Shown piece after piece: positions 22,154 to 31,473 of a stretch of 64,000 nucleotides of DNA. Position 1 is the first letter of the stretch, and the number at the start of each line of letters is the position of its first letter. The stretch covers positions 1,605,455 to 1,669,454 of the forward strand of contig NZ_LR130760.1 in the NCBI RefSeq assembly GCF_900625095.1, given 5' to 3'. Source of the DNA: Acinetobacter ihumii. GTDB lineage: Bacteria > Pseudomonadota > Gammaproteobacteria > Pseudomonadales > Moraxellaceae. The translations under genes and the position numbers were made by a program. The notes under the pieces are model-generated. The model was given only the letters and a program-made list of their open reading frames with translations, was not told where the DNA came from and made no database searches.

Positions 22154-23176
22154 TTATTTTAAGAACTGTTTGGGGGTTTGTCCTGTCCAGCGTTTAAAAG
22201 CTCGACCGAACGCACTTTGGTCGGCATAACCCAATAATTCTGCGATTTCGACCAATGAACGTCCCTGTTGTAAATAGGATTGACTTAAACCAAGGCGATA
22301 TTCATCCAGAATATCCTGAAAATTAAGCTGATAGGCTTTGAGCTGTCGTTGTAAAGTGCGTTCAGAACAATGCATTTGTTGGGCAACATGCTTCTGAATG
22401 ACATCATTTTGCTGTTTTAATGCTTGCTCAATACATCCGACCACTTTTTGTTTTAATAACTGTTGTCGATGTTCAAAAGTATCCGTTTGTTGCAAGGACT
22501 GCTGGGCTTGCGTAGACAACACCTGATTGAGTTGCTGGTCGGCTGCGAAACTTCGCGCCAGCAACACCTCTTGATCAAAGCAAATTTTATATTGCCCCGC
22601 ATAGATTTGAATGTTACATCCAAAAAATTGTTCATAATGTCTCAGTGACAATTGTGGAGTGAGTCCTAGTTGAATAAAACTAGGCGAGATTAACTGTTCC
22701 TGCACGATCAGTTTGGCAATTTTAAAAATCAGTGCCAGATTCAATTCATAAATTTCACGATAATCCTCATAATGCGCACTCCAGATGATCTGAATAAGCT
22801 GATGCTGTTCTACAATTTTAAGCTGCTCCAGATTGGTTTGTTTAAACAGCAATGGATAATATTGTTCCAGCAAATACATCGCCTGCTGTAAATTTAAACT
22901 GGTGGATGCCAGATATCCCATCATCCCGACATCTTGCAAGCTGGCATGTTCAGCCATTACCAGACTAATGGGACGTTTAAAATACTGTTGTAGCTGCTTG
23001 AGGAGTTGCACATACACTGTTAAATCAAAACCCTGTTCAGAATCGTGACCTAATGCCTGATTAAATTGCTTCCATTGCAATGGTTGTTCCGAACCCTGAA
23101 GTAAATGTTCAAGCTGATAATGTTGCAAGACACGCTGCAAAAGACGCACATATCCCACAATAATTTTCACTGTCAT
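22154..23176 (-). CDS. AraC-family transcriptional regulator
   Basis: 340 residues. The N-terminal 200 residues resemble the arabinose-binding-like sensor domain of OruR/ArgR-type regulators. The C-terminal 100 residues form the double helix-turn-helix: first helix pair QQMHCSERTLQRQLK, second GRSLVEIAELLGYADQSAFG, then the family end FKRWTGQTPKQF. Divergent from the gene at 23294, with an inverted repeat between them, so that gene is the obvious target. Effector unknown. Glutamine-rich but with no truncation. Confidence 0.9.
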   Translation of the reverse strand: MTVKIIVGYVRLLQRVLQHYQLEHLLQGSEQPLQWKQFNQALGHDSEQGFDLTVYVQLLKQLQQYFKRPISLVMAEHASLQDVGMMGYLASTSLNLQQAMYLLEQYYPLLFKQTNLEQLKIVEQHQLIQIIWSAHYEDYREIYELNLALIFKIAKLIVQEQLISPSFIQLGLTPQLSLRHYEQFFGCNIQIYAGQYKICFDQEVLLARSFAADQQLNQVLSTQAQQSLQQTDTFEHRQQLLKQKVVGCIEQALKQQNDVIQKHVAQQMHCSERTLQRQLKAYQLNFQDILDEYRLGLSQSYLQQGRSLVEIAELLGYADQSAFGRAFKRWTGQTPKQFLK

Positions 23177-23216
23177 TCTTCCATCCTTCTCGGTCTACGT
23201 CGCTATTTGTATAAAA

Positions 23217-23259
23217 TATGGCAACAACTGTCAAAACAAAACGGATGGTTGTCGCCATA
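23217..23259. promoter_or_regulatory. Inverted repeat in the divergent AraC / hydrolase promoter
   Basis: TATGGCAACAAC (23217-23228) and GTTGTCGCCATA (23248-23259) are reverse complements at 11 of 12 positions. Their centres are 31 bp apart, about three helical turns, as expected for a dimeric regulator binding one DNA face. It lies 41 bases from the AraC start and 35 from the hydrolase start. Confidence 0.6.
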
Positions 23260-23293
23260 CTAAAATCATTGTTTCAACCGAGAATTAAAACAA

Positions 23294-24169
23294 ATGAATG
23301 CGCATGTTCAATATCAAGTCGATCCAGTGGTTCGTAGTAAACTGGATTTCAAACTCGAAGAAGTTCCTCGTTTTTGGTTTGCAGGTGACCCGTTTCGTAC
23401 CCGTGTCTTTGATGCCTTGAGTCTGACTTTTCCCGACGGTGAACGTTATTTCATTGAGTGCGTCCGTTTATTTCGCGACAAGATTCAGGATCCTGACTTG
23501 CAAGCACGTGTGGCAGACTTTATTAAACAGGAAGCGCAACATGGTATTGCCCATGACAAAATGAACCAACTGATGAAAGAACAAGGTATGCCTGTTGATC
23601 AGTTCACCACCATACTCAAGAAAATTTTTCGCTTTGAACTGACAAAACGCTCACCACAGTACAATATTGCCATGACTGCGGCGGCAGAGCATTTGACTGC
23701 ACTCATGGCTGAAACTTTTTATAGCAAAAAAGAAACGCTACAAGAGGTACATCCTTATGTTCGTGCCTTATTGGCATGGCATTCCATTGAAGAAATGGAA
23801 CATCGTGATGTGGCTTTTGACGTGATGCAACAGGTCGGTGAAGTTCCCGAAGCCACCCGTAAATTTACGCTGGCAATGACCACAGTTCTAATGCTGGGCT
23901 TTACCCTTTATCGTGCCAATGTCATGTTGCGTTGCGATGGCTTTACTGGAATGCAACGTTTGCAACTGTTTGCTAAAGGCCTGCCGTGGTTTCTAGGGCG
24001 CAAGGGAATTTTAACGGCGATGAAAAAAGAATATCTGGACTGGTACAAGGCCGATTTTCATCCGAGCCAGCACCCTGTGATCCACCAATACGATGTCTGG
24101 GTCAAAACCTATAACGAAACTAGCGATCCGATTTTAGCGGGTCAGGCATTTTGGGAAGCAGGCTATTGA
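23294..24169 (+). CDS. Predicted metal-dependent hydrolase family protein
   Basis: 291 residues. Matches the family of predicted metal-dependent hydrolases (Pfam Metal_hydrol as I recall it), all-helical with several His/Glu clusters: EAQHGIAHDKM (near residue 77), EHLTALMAETF (near 129) and HSIEEMEHRDVAFD (near 159). The pattern of two ExxH-like pairs resembles a ferritin-like di-iron centre, so an oxidoreductase is as likely as a hydrolase. A hydrophobic stretch near residue 200 could sit at a membrane. Probably controlled by the divergent AraC protein. Confidence 0.75.
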   Translation: MNAHVQYQVDPVVRSKLDFKLEEVPRFWFAGDPFRTRVFDALSLTFPDGERYFIECVRLFRDKIQDPDLQARVADFIKQEAQHGIAHDKMNQLMKEQGMPVDQFTTILKKIFRFELTKRSPQYNIAMTAAAEHLTALMAETFYSKKETLQEVHPYVRALLAWHSIEEMEHRDVAFDVMQQVGEVPEATRKFTLAMTTVLMLGFTLYRANVMLRCDGFTGMQRLQLFAKGLPWFLGRKGILTAMKKEYLDWYKADFHPSQHPVIHQYDVWVKTYNETSDPILAGQAFWEAGY

Positions 24170-24180
24170 TGCCTGCTTTT
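24156..24180 (+). terminator. Terminator overlapping a stop codon
   Basis: AAGCAGGC (24156-24163) and GCCTGCTT (24171-24178) followed by T residues. The stop codon of the 23294 gene lies in the loop. Confidence 0.75.
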
Positions 24181-24223
24181 GATTTAATGCTTTTGACGTC
24201 AATCAAATAAATGACTGAGAAAA

Positions 24224-25219
24224 TTACCACTTGGCGTAATGCTGTTCCAGTAAAGCATATTCATGATTTAGGCAAATGACTTCAGCTTGTTCTAGCTGGA
24301 TCTGCCCCGTCACTTTGGCCTGCCACTGACTAAACTGACTGCCGACCATTCTCAAATTAATATTTTCATAACGTCGCCAGCCTGTTTCAATTTCAAGTTG
24401 CAACTTTTCATCTAAAGAGCGAATACGCCAGTGATGTTCTTGTAGTCGCTCAAACAACACATCAGCGAGCGGATAAAGTCGTCCATTGACCCAAAGACAG
24501 TTTTCATTACCAAAACTTTCATTCACACCCGATGCCAGATTTAGACCAATGCGTTGCCCCTGAGTATCCCAAAAATGACAGGAGAACCAAAACCAAGCGG
24601 TTTCAGGACGCAAAAATCCACAGGTATCATCCAAAGCCGCAAAGGTTTTATCATTAAACTCGATCAATTGATTTTGTTTATTGATGAAATAGCCCTCAAC
24701 TGCCAGCGTGGTTTTCTTTTGGGTATAGGTCCAGCCATTAATACCATTGGGTGAACATAAACTTAAAGGCTCTGTACCTGCACAAAAAATACGGGCACTG
24801 AGTTGAATCTCTCCATATTTACTCACGCGAAGGTAACGTACCCCATTGGCATGTTGCATTTCGATTTCAAATGGCGATTTATAAAAATAACTTTGATTGA
24901 ATAACGGTTGTTCATCGACATGGGTTTTACGCGCCAAAGGCTGTATTGCGTTCCACTCCAAGACCTGTTGCGTCGAATGATCATAGATATAGACAAAGCT
25001 ATGTCCGACCCAAGCGATATCTGCAATGGCTAGACCAATCGAATAATGTTCATGCTGAATACTACAAAACTTAAACTTTTTGTATTTAAGTTTGCGCCGC
25101 CAACCCTTTTCTATTTTGCCAAAAGGCGATTGATAGACATATCGATTCAGACTAATCGCACTCGGGATTTCTTTAAAACGACCATAACGAGGTTGTCCAC
25201 TTTCTTGTATTAAATCCAT
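24224..25219 (-). CDS. DUF2804 family protein
   Basis: 331 residues, no signal peptide or membrane segment. The tryptophan- and aromatic-rich sequence with FWFSCHFWDTQGQRIGLNLASG and NGRLYPL fits the DUF2804 family, for which I know no function. It is probably a beta-rich soluble protein. No ribosome-binding site stands out before ATG 25219. It sits convergent to the 23294 gene and 109 bases downstream of the DUF1543 gene, perhaps in the same transcript. Confidence 0.75.
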   Translation of the reverse strand: MDLIQESGQPRYGRFKEIPSAISLNRYVYQSPFGKIEKGWRRKLKYKKFKFCSIQHEHYSIGLAIADIAWVGHSFVYIYDHSTQQVLEWNAIQPLARKTHVDEQPLFNQSYFYKSPFEIEMQHANGVRYLRVSKYGEIQLSARIFCAGTEPLSLCSPNGINGWTYTQKKTTLAVEGYFINKQNQLIEFNDKTFAALDDTCGFLRPETAWFWFSCHFWDTQGQRIGLNLASGVNESFGNENCLWVNGRLYPLADVLFERLQEHHWRIRSLDEKLQLEIETGWRRYENINLRMVGSQFSQWQAKVTGQIQLEQAEVICLNHEYALLEQHYAKW

Positions 25220-25328
25220 TTTCAGCTATCCGTATCCATCATCCATTTTAACATCAGGACATACGCATAAATTTTACACAGTTTTGTTGATTGCTGGAAA
25301 TAGATATTTGTTTTCTAAGATGATTGTA

Positions 25329-25841
25329 TCAAGCCAAAGTGAGATAGGTATTTTGCCACTCTGTTGCTTTAAACTTACCCTGTACCAAATGTATATAACG
25401 TCCATGCACACAGTCAATCGCCAAACAGTCATCCACATCAAGCACTCGGTCAGTATGAGCTTTCTGCCACTTTCGATCGATATAAACTTTGCCCTTTTGT
25501 TTAGCAATCGCAACATTCGGCGCAAGTACTAAAACATAACGGTGTAGTTCACCAAATTCTTGTGCATCGTACCCCCCCAGATTAATCAAATATAACTTTT
25601 GATCGGTTGCAGCAGGCGCCATATTTGAAAATCTGACTTGATAAGACACGCCCTCAGACTCAATGCCATCCACTTTCATCCACGCATCAATATGTAAGCC
25701 TTTTAGCTCCCCAAACCATGCTTGCTTAAGTTGTGGCGTGATGTCTTCAAGTGATGATCCGACAGCAAACACTACATCATGCACTTCGGTATTGGCGCGA
25801 GCATGGCGACCACCGAGCATGACCACAAATAAGTTTGACAT
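25329..25841 (-). CDS. DUF1543 family protein
   Basis: 170 residues from ATG 25841, chosen because AGAGGA lies eight bases before it; the frame continues upstream into the trpB terminator hairpin. MSNLFVVMLGGRHARANTEVHD is the family N-terminus, and a second similar half follows (LYLINLGGYDAQEFGELH), so the protein looks like two related domains. Small, soluble, no known function. A terminator separates it from trpB, so shared transcription would need read-through. Confidence 0.75.
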   Translation of the reverse strand: MSNLFVVMLGGRHARANTEVHDVVFAVGSSLEDITPQLKQAWFGELKGLHIDAWMKVDGIESEGVSYQVRFSNMAPAATDQKLYLINLGGYDAQEFGELHRYVLVLAPNVAIAKQKGKVYIDRKWQKAHTDRVLDVDDCLAIDCVHGRYIHLVQGKFKATEWQNTYLTLA

Positions 25842-25864
25842 GTTTAAGTCCTCTTCATTGAAGA

Positions 25865-25889
25865 AAAAGGCCGCCTTGTGGGCAGCCTC
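25865..25889 (-). terminator. Terminator after trpB
   Basis: Minus strand: AGGCTGCC, loop CACAA, GGCGGCCT, then TTTTTC. Eight pairs including one T-G. It lies 28 bases after trpB and just before the DUF1543 start. Confidence 0.7.
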
Positions 25890-25916
25890 CATCTTGAAAA
25901 ATACATTTGTTATTGC

Positions 25917-27161
25917 TTACATCTCGACCATTTCAACACCATCGACACGGGCAACGGTCATCAAATCTTTATCACCACGACCTGAAACGGTTGCAATAAT
26001 AATTTGATCTTTTGACATGGTTGGCGCAAGTTTGGTGACATACGCCATTGCATGAGCACTTTCCAAAGCAGGAATAATGCCCTCAATCTGGGTCAAATCA
26101 CGGAAACCCTGTAAAGCTTCATCATCATTGATTGGCACATATTGTACGCGCTGCATGTCTTTTAAGAAACTGTGTTCAGGTCCGACACCTGGATAGTCCA
26201 AACCAGCTGAAATACTATGTGTTTCAATGATTTGCCCTTGAGCATCACTCATTAAGTAAGTACGATTGCCATGCAATACGCCGACATGTCCTGCATTGAG
26301 TGGTGCAGAATGTTTCCCTGTTTCAACGCCATAACCTGCGGCTTCAACACCGTACATTTTGACATCAGCATCATTTAAGAATGGATAGAATAAGCCCATC
26401 GCATTAGAACCGCCACCGACACATGCCACAAGTGCATCCGGTAAACGACCTGCCTGTGCCTGAATTTGCTGACGTGCTTCACGACCAATAATCGACTGGA
26501 AATCACGGACTAATTGCGGATATGGATGCGGCCCTGCTACTGTTCCAATCACATAATAGGTGGTATCAACATTGGTCACCCAGTCACGCATGGCTTCGTT
26601 CATGGCGTCTTTCAGGGTTTTTGAGCCACTTTGGACAGGCACTACCGTTGCACCGAGTAAACGCATACGATACACATTCATGGCCTGACGTTTGACGTCT
26701 TCGGCACCCATAAACACTACACATTCCAAGCCCAAACGTGCCGCAATGGTCGCCGTTGCCACACCATGCTGACCCGCACCAGTTTCCGCAATAATACGTT
26801 TTTTACCCGAAAGTTTAGCAAGTAATGCTTGCCCAATGGTGTTGTTCACTTTATGTGAACCTGTGTGATTTAAGTCCTCACGTTTTAAATAGATCTGCGC
26901 ACCGCCCAACTCATTCGACCATCGCTCCGCATGATAGAGCGGACTCGGACGTCCGACATAAAAAGCCAGATCACGGTCGAATTCTGCCAAAAATTGCTCG
27001 TCATTTTTCATACGGTTATAGAGGCTTTCTAAATCCTCCAAAGCCGCCATGAGCGTTTCTGACACAAAACGTCCGCCATGAATACCAAAATGCCCACGCG
27101 CATCTGGGTATTGCGTATAGTCAACCATCTGACCGTTTTGACTAGCGTTTTGCTGATCCAC
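25917..27161 (-). CDS. trpB: Tryptophan synthase beta subunit
   Basis: 414 residues. PLP enzyme joining indole and serine. The Schiff-base lysine is Lys104 in [17 protein letters not shown] binds the phosphate. The start is taken as GTG 27161, inside the end of trpF, because AAGGAG lies six bases before it; ATG 27128 has no such site and would still be a complete family protein. The 20-base overlap with trpF implies coupled translation. Confidence 0.95.
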   Translation of the reverse strand: MDQQNASQNGQMVDYTQYPDARGHFGIHGGRFVSETLMAALEDLESLYNRMKNDEQFLAEFDRDLAFYVGRPSPLYHAERWSNELGGAQIYLKREDLNHTGSHKVNNTIGQALLAKLSGKKRIIAETGAGQHGVATATIAARLGLECVVFMGAEDVKRQAMNVYRMRLLGATVVPVQSGSKTLKDAMNEAMRDWVTNVDTTYYVIGTVAGPHPYPQLVRDFQSIIGREARQQIQAQAGRLPDALVACVGGGSNAMGLFYPFLNDADVKMYGVEAAGYGVETGKHSAPLNAGHVGVLHGNRTYLMSDAQGQIIETHSISAGLDYPGVGPEHSFLKDMQRVQYVPINDDEALQGFRDLTQIEGIIPALESAHAMAYVTKLAPTMSKDQIIIATVSGRGDKDLMTVARVDGVEMVEM

Positions 27162-27786
27162 GTTGGACTCCTTGCATAAATCGTTCTATAAGTTGTTGGT
27201 CTTTAATACCTTTGGCAGATTCTACACCACCACTCACATCTACCGCATAAGCTTGTGTTGTTACAATGGCCTCTGCAACATTGTCAGAGCTTAAACCGCC
27301 TGCCAAAATCAGAGGAATATCCAATTGAGGAAACTTGGTCCAATCAAATTGCTGCCCGGTTCCACCCTTCAGTTCAGGATGCCATGCATCGAGTAAAATT
27401 GCACTCGCTCCTGCCGCCTGATAACGCTGAATTTCTGCCACCACATCCAGATCAGGTTTCACCTGAATGGCCTTGTACCAACGGCGTTTACACGCGCGTC
27501 CAATCTGCTGACATTGCTCAGGCGTTTCATCGCCATGCAACTGAATGATATCTAAAGCAATCTGATTTAATGTGGATTGAATTTCGTCGGCATTGGCATT
27601 AACAAATAAACCCACTACCTGCACATACGGCGGAATATCTTCAATCAGTTGCTGTGCTTGCTCTGGACTAACATAACGCGGACTCGGTGGAAAAAATACA
27701 AATCCAATCGCGTCTGCACCTGCCTGAACTACCGATAACACATCTTGAGAACGGGTAATACCGCAAATTTTTGCGCGCGTTCGCAT
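27142..27786 (-). CDS. trpF: Phosphoribosylanthranilate isomerase
   Basis: 214 residues from ATG 27786. Amadori rearrangement in tryptophan synthesis. The catalytic cysteine is in AKICGITR near the N-terminus and the catalytic Asp in [26 protein letters not shown] and [12 protein letters not shown] bind the phosphate. First gene of the trpF-trpB pair, a separate operon in Acinetobacter. Confidence 0.95.
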   Translation of the reverse strand: MRTRAKICGITRSQDVLSVVQAGADAIGFVFFPPSPRYVSPEQAQQLIEDIPPYVQVVGLFVNANADEIQSTLNQIALDIIQLHGDETPEQCQQIGRACKRRWYKAIQVKPDLDVVAEIQRYQAAGASAILLDAWHPELKGGTGQQFDWTKFPQLDIPLILAGGLSSDNVAEAIVTTQAYAVDVSGGVESAKGIKDQQLIERFMQGVQRGSAKR

Positions 27787-27924
27787 AGGGACAAGGCTCT
27801 TCAATTGCCTGATCTATAGCCATCTATAAATCATGAAAGTGGACTATTGTAATGCAATTTCGATCGGTTGCGTTAAAGTTAGCATGAATAGATCGTATTC
27901 AGATTGTTTAATTCGCAGCCAGAC

Positions 27925-28130
27925 TTTATACTTCGCGAAAATGGCAACAAGTTATCGCAATCGCCATAGGGAAGCTGGTGAGACTCCAGCACTGCCCCCG
28001 CAACGGTAAAAATGTAAAGCATATTGATTAAACTATTTTGAGTTTAACACCACTGCATGGTGTCATGTGGGAAGGTGGTTATGTGAATATCGCAAGATAT
28101 GACATTTAAGTCCGGAGACCTGCTTGTTGC
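27925..28130 (+). ncRNA. Cobalamin (AdoCbl-type) riboswitch
   Basis: Core motifs in the right order: CGCCATAGGGAAGCTGGTG, then ACTCCAGCACTGCCCCCGCA with CGGTAA, a variable arm, and the closing AAGTCCGGAGACCTGC (28108-28123). It lies in the leader of a BtuB-like gene. Boundaries are approximate. Expected to reduce expression when cobalamin is plentiful. Confidence 0.9.
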
Positions 28131-28145
28131 TCTCTACCACTCAAT

Positions 28146-28164
28146 CATTCACGTGGGGTGAATG
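28146..28164 (+). promoter_or_regulatory. Hairpin between riboswitch and btuB start
   Basis: CATTCAC, loop GTGGG, GTGAATG: seven perfect pairs. It ends 13 bases before the ATG at 28178 and directly abuts the TGGAG ribosome-binding site, so it is a candidate expression platform. There is no T-run, which argues for translational control. Confidence 0.55.
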
Positions 28165-28177
28165 TATGGAGCTTATT

Positions 28178-30004
28178 ATGTCTATTTCTTTACAGCCTAC
28201 TCGTTTAGTAGGCGCAATCGCTATTGCGATGGGGTTTTCATCTGTCTCTTTTGCTGATGAAACAACAACCGCGACCAAACTTGATCCAATTGTAGTGACG
28301 GCATCCAAATCTGAGGAACAAATCAGTCAGGTTCCTGCACGAATTTCAATTATTGAACCCCAAATTATCGATCAATCCCCAATTGCATCTTTACCTGATT
28401 TATTAATGAGCGAAGCAGCCATTAATATGGTGCAAAGTGGTGGTTATGGTCAAACCGCCTCGATTTTCTTGCGTGGTGGTAACTCTAATCAGACTCTTAT
28501 TCTACGAGATGGTGTTCGTCTAAATTCTGCCACCTCAGGCATCGCATCTTTACCCTTTATTGACACCACTGATATTAAACAAATTGAAGTCCTCAAAGGG
28601 CCTGCTTCTGTCCTATACGGTTCAGATGCCATTTCAGGTGTAGTTCAACTGATTTCAAAAACACCAGAAAAAAATTCAGCCTTTGTTACAGGTGAAATCG
28701 GCGAAAATAAAACTTATAAATCTGTTGTCGGTGCAGATTTAGCTGAAAATGGTTTTTATGCGCAAGTACGTGGTCAACGCCTTGAAACTGATGGCACACC
28801 CGTAAAAGAAGCCGCGAATGCTCCTGATGCGTCTTATGATCAAAAAGGTTTTAGCACTAAAATAGGTGTCGATAAAGAAAATTATGCCGCTTCTGTCGAC
28901 TATAGCCAAAATGAAGGCAATAGTGCTTATGATAATTTCGGTAATTTGGTCAATCAAGATTTTAAAAATGAAGTGATCAATGTAAAAGGCAAAGTTAAAA
29001 TTGTGGATAACGTTGAATTAAATGCGCGTTTATCTCAGTTTAAAGATGAAGTTGATCAGAAAGATCCTAACTATTTAAATAGTTATGACTTCGTTCATAG
29101 CAAAACACAAGAAGCTGAACTTTACGGAAAATGGAACTTCACGGCGCATCAAAACGTTCTCTTAGGGGTAACGCAGCGTAATATTGATGGTGATGTTTTA
29201 TCTTTTGGTGCACCGTACAGCGAAGACATTGATTCAACGGGTTATTACATTCAACATCAATATAACCAAGCTGGCTTAAACACCCAAGTCGGTGTCCGTG
29301 TTGAAGACAACGAAAAGTTTGGTACACACACTGTCGCTCAAGGGGCAATTCGTTATCAACTGCTTCCACTAACCAGTGTTTATGCCAATATTGGTTCGGC
29401 ATTTAAAGCACCAACATTAAATGATATGTATGGTTATGGTGGTAATCCCGATTTAAAACCAGAAGAAAGTATTTCTTATGAAATTGGGGTAGATCAAAAA
29501 CTTGCCTACAACATTTCAACTGGTTTATCACTCTATACCACTCAAGTGGATGATTTGATTAATTTTGGCAGCACTCGAATGGAAAATGTCGACAAAGCTA
29601 AAATGGAAGGCGGTGAAGCCTATGTAAAATGGCAGGGCGATAACTTATATGCCAATTTAGGTTATCACTATGTCCGAGCCAAAGATGACAAGACCCATGA
29701 AGATTTAAGCAGACGTCCACGTCAAAATATTTCGTTGACAACTGGCTGGCAAGATGACGTTTATGGCTTCTCCACTACATTTATGGCCAATAGTGGATAC
29801 GACAACAGTGCTTATGACACTATCAAAGTGCCGGGGCATCTACGTATTGATATGCATGGACACTACAATGTAAACAACCATCTTCAAGTCTTTGCCAATA
29901 TCCAAAATATCGGCGATTCAAAATATCGTACTGCTTATAGCAGTGGAAGTTACTACATCAACGGCGGTCGACTCGCCTCTGCTGGAGTGACACTTCGCTA
30001 CTAA
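28178..30004 (+). CDS. btuB: BtuB-like TonB-dependent cobalamin receptor
   Basis: 608 residues from ATG 28178, which has GGAG seven bases before it; the frame runs back into the riboswitch, which cannot be translated start. A signal peptide ends near VSFA, and the TonB box is probably DPIVVTAS. A plug domain (SILRGGNSNQTLILRDG-like, near residues 95-150) precedes a 22-strand barrel ending in the aromatic LRY. Imports vitamin B12 across the outer membrane. The riboswitch and the adenosyltransferase downstream both support a corrinoid substrate. Confidence 0.92.
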   Translation: MSISLQPTRLVGAIAIAMGFSSVSFADETTTATKLDPIVVTASKSEEQISQVPARISIIEPQIIDQSPIASLPDLLMSEAAINMVQSGGYGQTASIFLRGGNSNQTLILRDGVRLNSATSGIASLPFIDTTDIKQIEVLKGPASVLYGSDAISGVVQLISKTPEKNSAFVTGEIGENKTYKSVVGADLAENGFYAQVRGQRLETDGTPVKEAANAPDASYDQKGFSTKIGVDKENYAASVDYSQNEGNSAYDNFGNLVNQDFKNEVINVKGKVKIVDNVELNARLSQFKDEVDQKDPNYLNSYDFVHSKTQEAELYGKWNFTAHQNVLLGVTQRNIDGDVLSFGAPYSEDIDSTGYYIQHQYNQAGLNTQVGVRVEDNEKFGTHTVAQGAIRYQLLPLTSVYANIGSAFKAPTLNDMYGYGGNPDLKPEESISYEIGVDQKLAYNISTGLSLYTTQVDDLINFGSTRMENVDKAKMEGGEAYVKWQGDNLYANLGYHYVRAKDDKTHEDLSRRPRQNISLTTGWQDDVYGFSTTFMANSGYDNSAYDTIKVPGHLRIDMHGHYNVNNHLQVFANIQNIGDSKYRTAYSSGSYYINGGRLASAGVTLRY

Positions 30005-30045
30005 ATTAAAAAAAGCATAAAAACATTTCAAATAGCGCAGTTTAG

Positions 30046-30078
30046 GGATAATGTAATGACCGACATTATCCTTTTTTT
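30046..30078 (+). terminator. Terminator after btuB
   Basis: GGATAATGT (30046-30054) and ACATTATCC (30063-30071), nine perfect pairs, followed by seven T. It separates btuB from the adenosyltransferase, so the latter needs its own promoter or read-through. Confidence 0.85.
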
Positions 30079-30101
30079 AATGTTCAATCACAGGAAAACT
30101 T

Positions 30102-30692
30102 ATGGGACACCGTTTAAGTAAAATCTATACACGTACTGGCGATGCAGGCACAACAGGTTTGGGCGATGGCTCCCGCGTTCCCAAAGATGATTTACGTATT
30201 GCAGCACTCGGTGAAGTGGATGAACTCAATGCAATTTTAGGTGTATTACGCGCGCACATTGCACTTTCGGATTCACTTGAAAAAGCCAAATGGGAAAAAC
30301 ATTTAAGTCTGGTCCAACACTGGTTATTCGATCTGGGTGGTGAAGTCTGTATTCCCAATTACACTTTGTTGCAAGAGTCCAGCATTGATTATTTAGAAAA
30401 TAGTATTGATCAGATGAATGAACAGCTCCCCAAGCTCAAAGAGTTCATTTTACCGTCTGGAAGTTTAGCCTGTAGCTATGCACACCAAGCACGTGCTGTC
30501 TGTCGTCGTGCTGAACGCAGTTTAATTACTGTACAGCAACGCGATCAAAATATCCAAAGCACATCTTTACGATTACTCAATCGTTTATCGGACTGGCTAT
30601 TTGTCGCTTCTCGGACTTTACAACGTGAAAGTGGTGGCAGTGAAGTTTTGTGGCAACGCAATATCAATGACACTATATCTGATTTAACATAA
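30102..30692 (+). CDS. PduO-type cob(I)alamin adenosyltransferase
   Basis: 196 residues. Transfers the adenosyl group of ATP to reduced corrinoid, giving coenzyme B12. The ATP-binding N-terminus is YTRTGDAGTTGLGDGSRVPK (residues 8-27), and the second signature is CRRAERSL (about 130) with RLSDWLFVASR near 165. Starts at ATG after AGGAA. It follows btuB, so uptake and activation of the vitamin lie together; no cobalamin ring-building genes are in the window. Confidence 0.93.
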   Translation: MGHRLSKIYTRTGDAGTTGLGDGSRVPKDDLRIAALGEVDELNAILGVLRAHIALSDSLEKAKWEKHLSLVQHWLFDLGGEVCIPNYTLLQESSIDYLENSIDQMNEQLPKLKEFILPSGSLACSYAHQARAVCRRAERSLITVQQRDQNIQSTSLRLLNRLSDWLFVASRTLQRESGGSEVLWQRNINDTISDLT

Positions 30693-30720
30693 ATTAAATT
30701 GTAGATGATTTAGGCAAAAT

Positions 30721-31431
30721 ATGCAGATTATTGGTCATCGTGGCGCACGTGGCGAAGCACCCGAAAATACGCTGGGCGGCTTTCGATATTTAAGAGATTT
30801 AGGCATTCGCGCAGTTGAATTTGATATTCGTCAACTCAACAATGATCAACTTGTTATTATTCACGATGATAATTTTCTACGCACCACAGGCATTGCTGGC
30901 TCTGTATATGATCAAGACCTTGATCTCCAACAATTTGATCATCGGAAAAACTGGCGACACTGGACACAAGTTGAATACACGCCATCCCTTGAACAGGTTT
31001 TAAGGTTACTACACGACTTTAAGCATATCGAAGTTGAAGTTAAAGCGGTCAATCATCAAGTTGAAGCTGACAAGCTGACTCAACGCTTGGCTCAGTCTCT
31101 GGAAGGATTTGAACAGCAAGTTACCATTACCAGTTTCGATGAAAAAATTTTAACATCCCTACAACAACAAAATAGTCCGTTTAAACGTGGCTTATTGATT
31201 GAAGAAGACATCAAGGCCCTTGCCATTGAGATTGCCGAGCGCTTAGGCTGCTGTCATATTGGCTGGATGGATCAACTCGCCAGCCCTGAAATGCTTGCAC
31301 TTTCACATCAAGCCAAACTCAATATCAGTGTCTGGACTGTCAATAATGTAGAACGCGCAAAACAGCTCAGAGATCAAGGTATTCAGGGCTTAATTACTGA
31401 TTTTCCAAAACGGATGCTAGCACAGCTTTAA
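30721..31431 (+). CDS. Glycerophosphodiester phosphodiesterase
   Basis: 236 residues, no signal peptide, so cytosolic (UgpQ class). Splits glycerophosphodiesters to glycerol 3-phosphate and an alcohol. The catalytic residues lie in GHRGARGEAPENT (residues 4-16), VEFDIR (about 38) and IIHDD (about 50). The barrel ends with WTVN and GLITDFP. It starts 28 bases after the adenosyltransferase and may share its transcript, though the functions are unrelated. Confidence 0.92.
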   Translation: MQIIGHRGARGEAPENTLGGFRYLRDLGIRAVEFDIRQLNNDQLVIIHDDNFLRTTGIAGSVYDQDLDLQQFDHRKNWRHWTQVEYTPSLEQVLRLLHDFKHIEVEVKAVNHQVEADKLTQRLAQSLEGFEQQVTITSFDEKILTSLQQQNSPFKRGLLIEEDIKALAIEIAERLGCCHIGWMDQLASPEMLALSHQAKLNISVWTVNNVERAKQLRDQGIQGLITDFPKRMLAQL

Positions 31432-31473
31432 TCTTTTAGAACTTGAATGTCCTCAATCTATATATAGGATGAG

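Noticed and set aside
28124..28177. An earlier start for btuB
   Set aside because: The extra codons lie in the riboswitch core and the RBS hairpin. ATG 28178 has a proper ribosome-binding site and begins a normal signal peptide.
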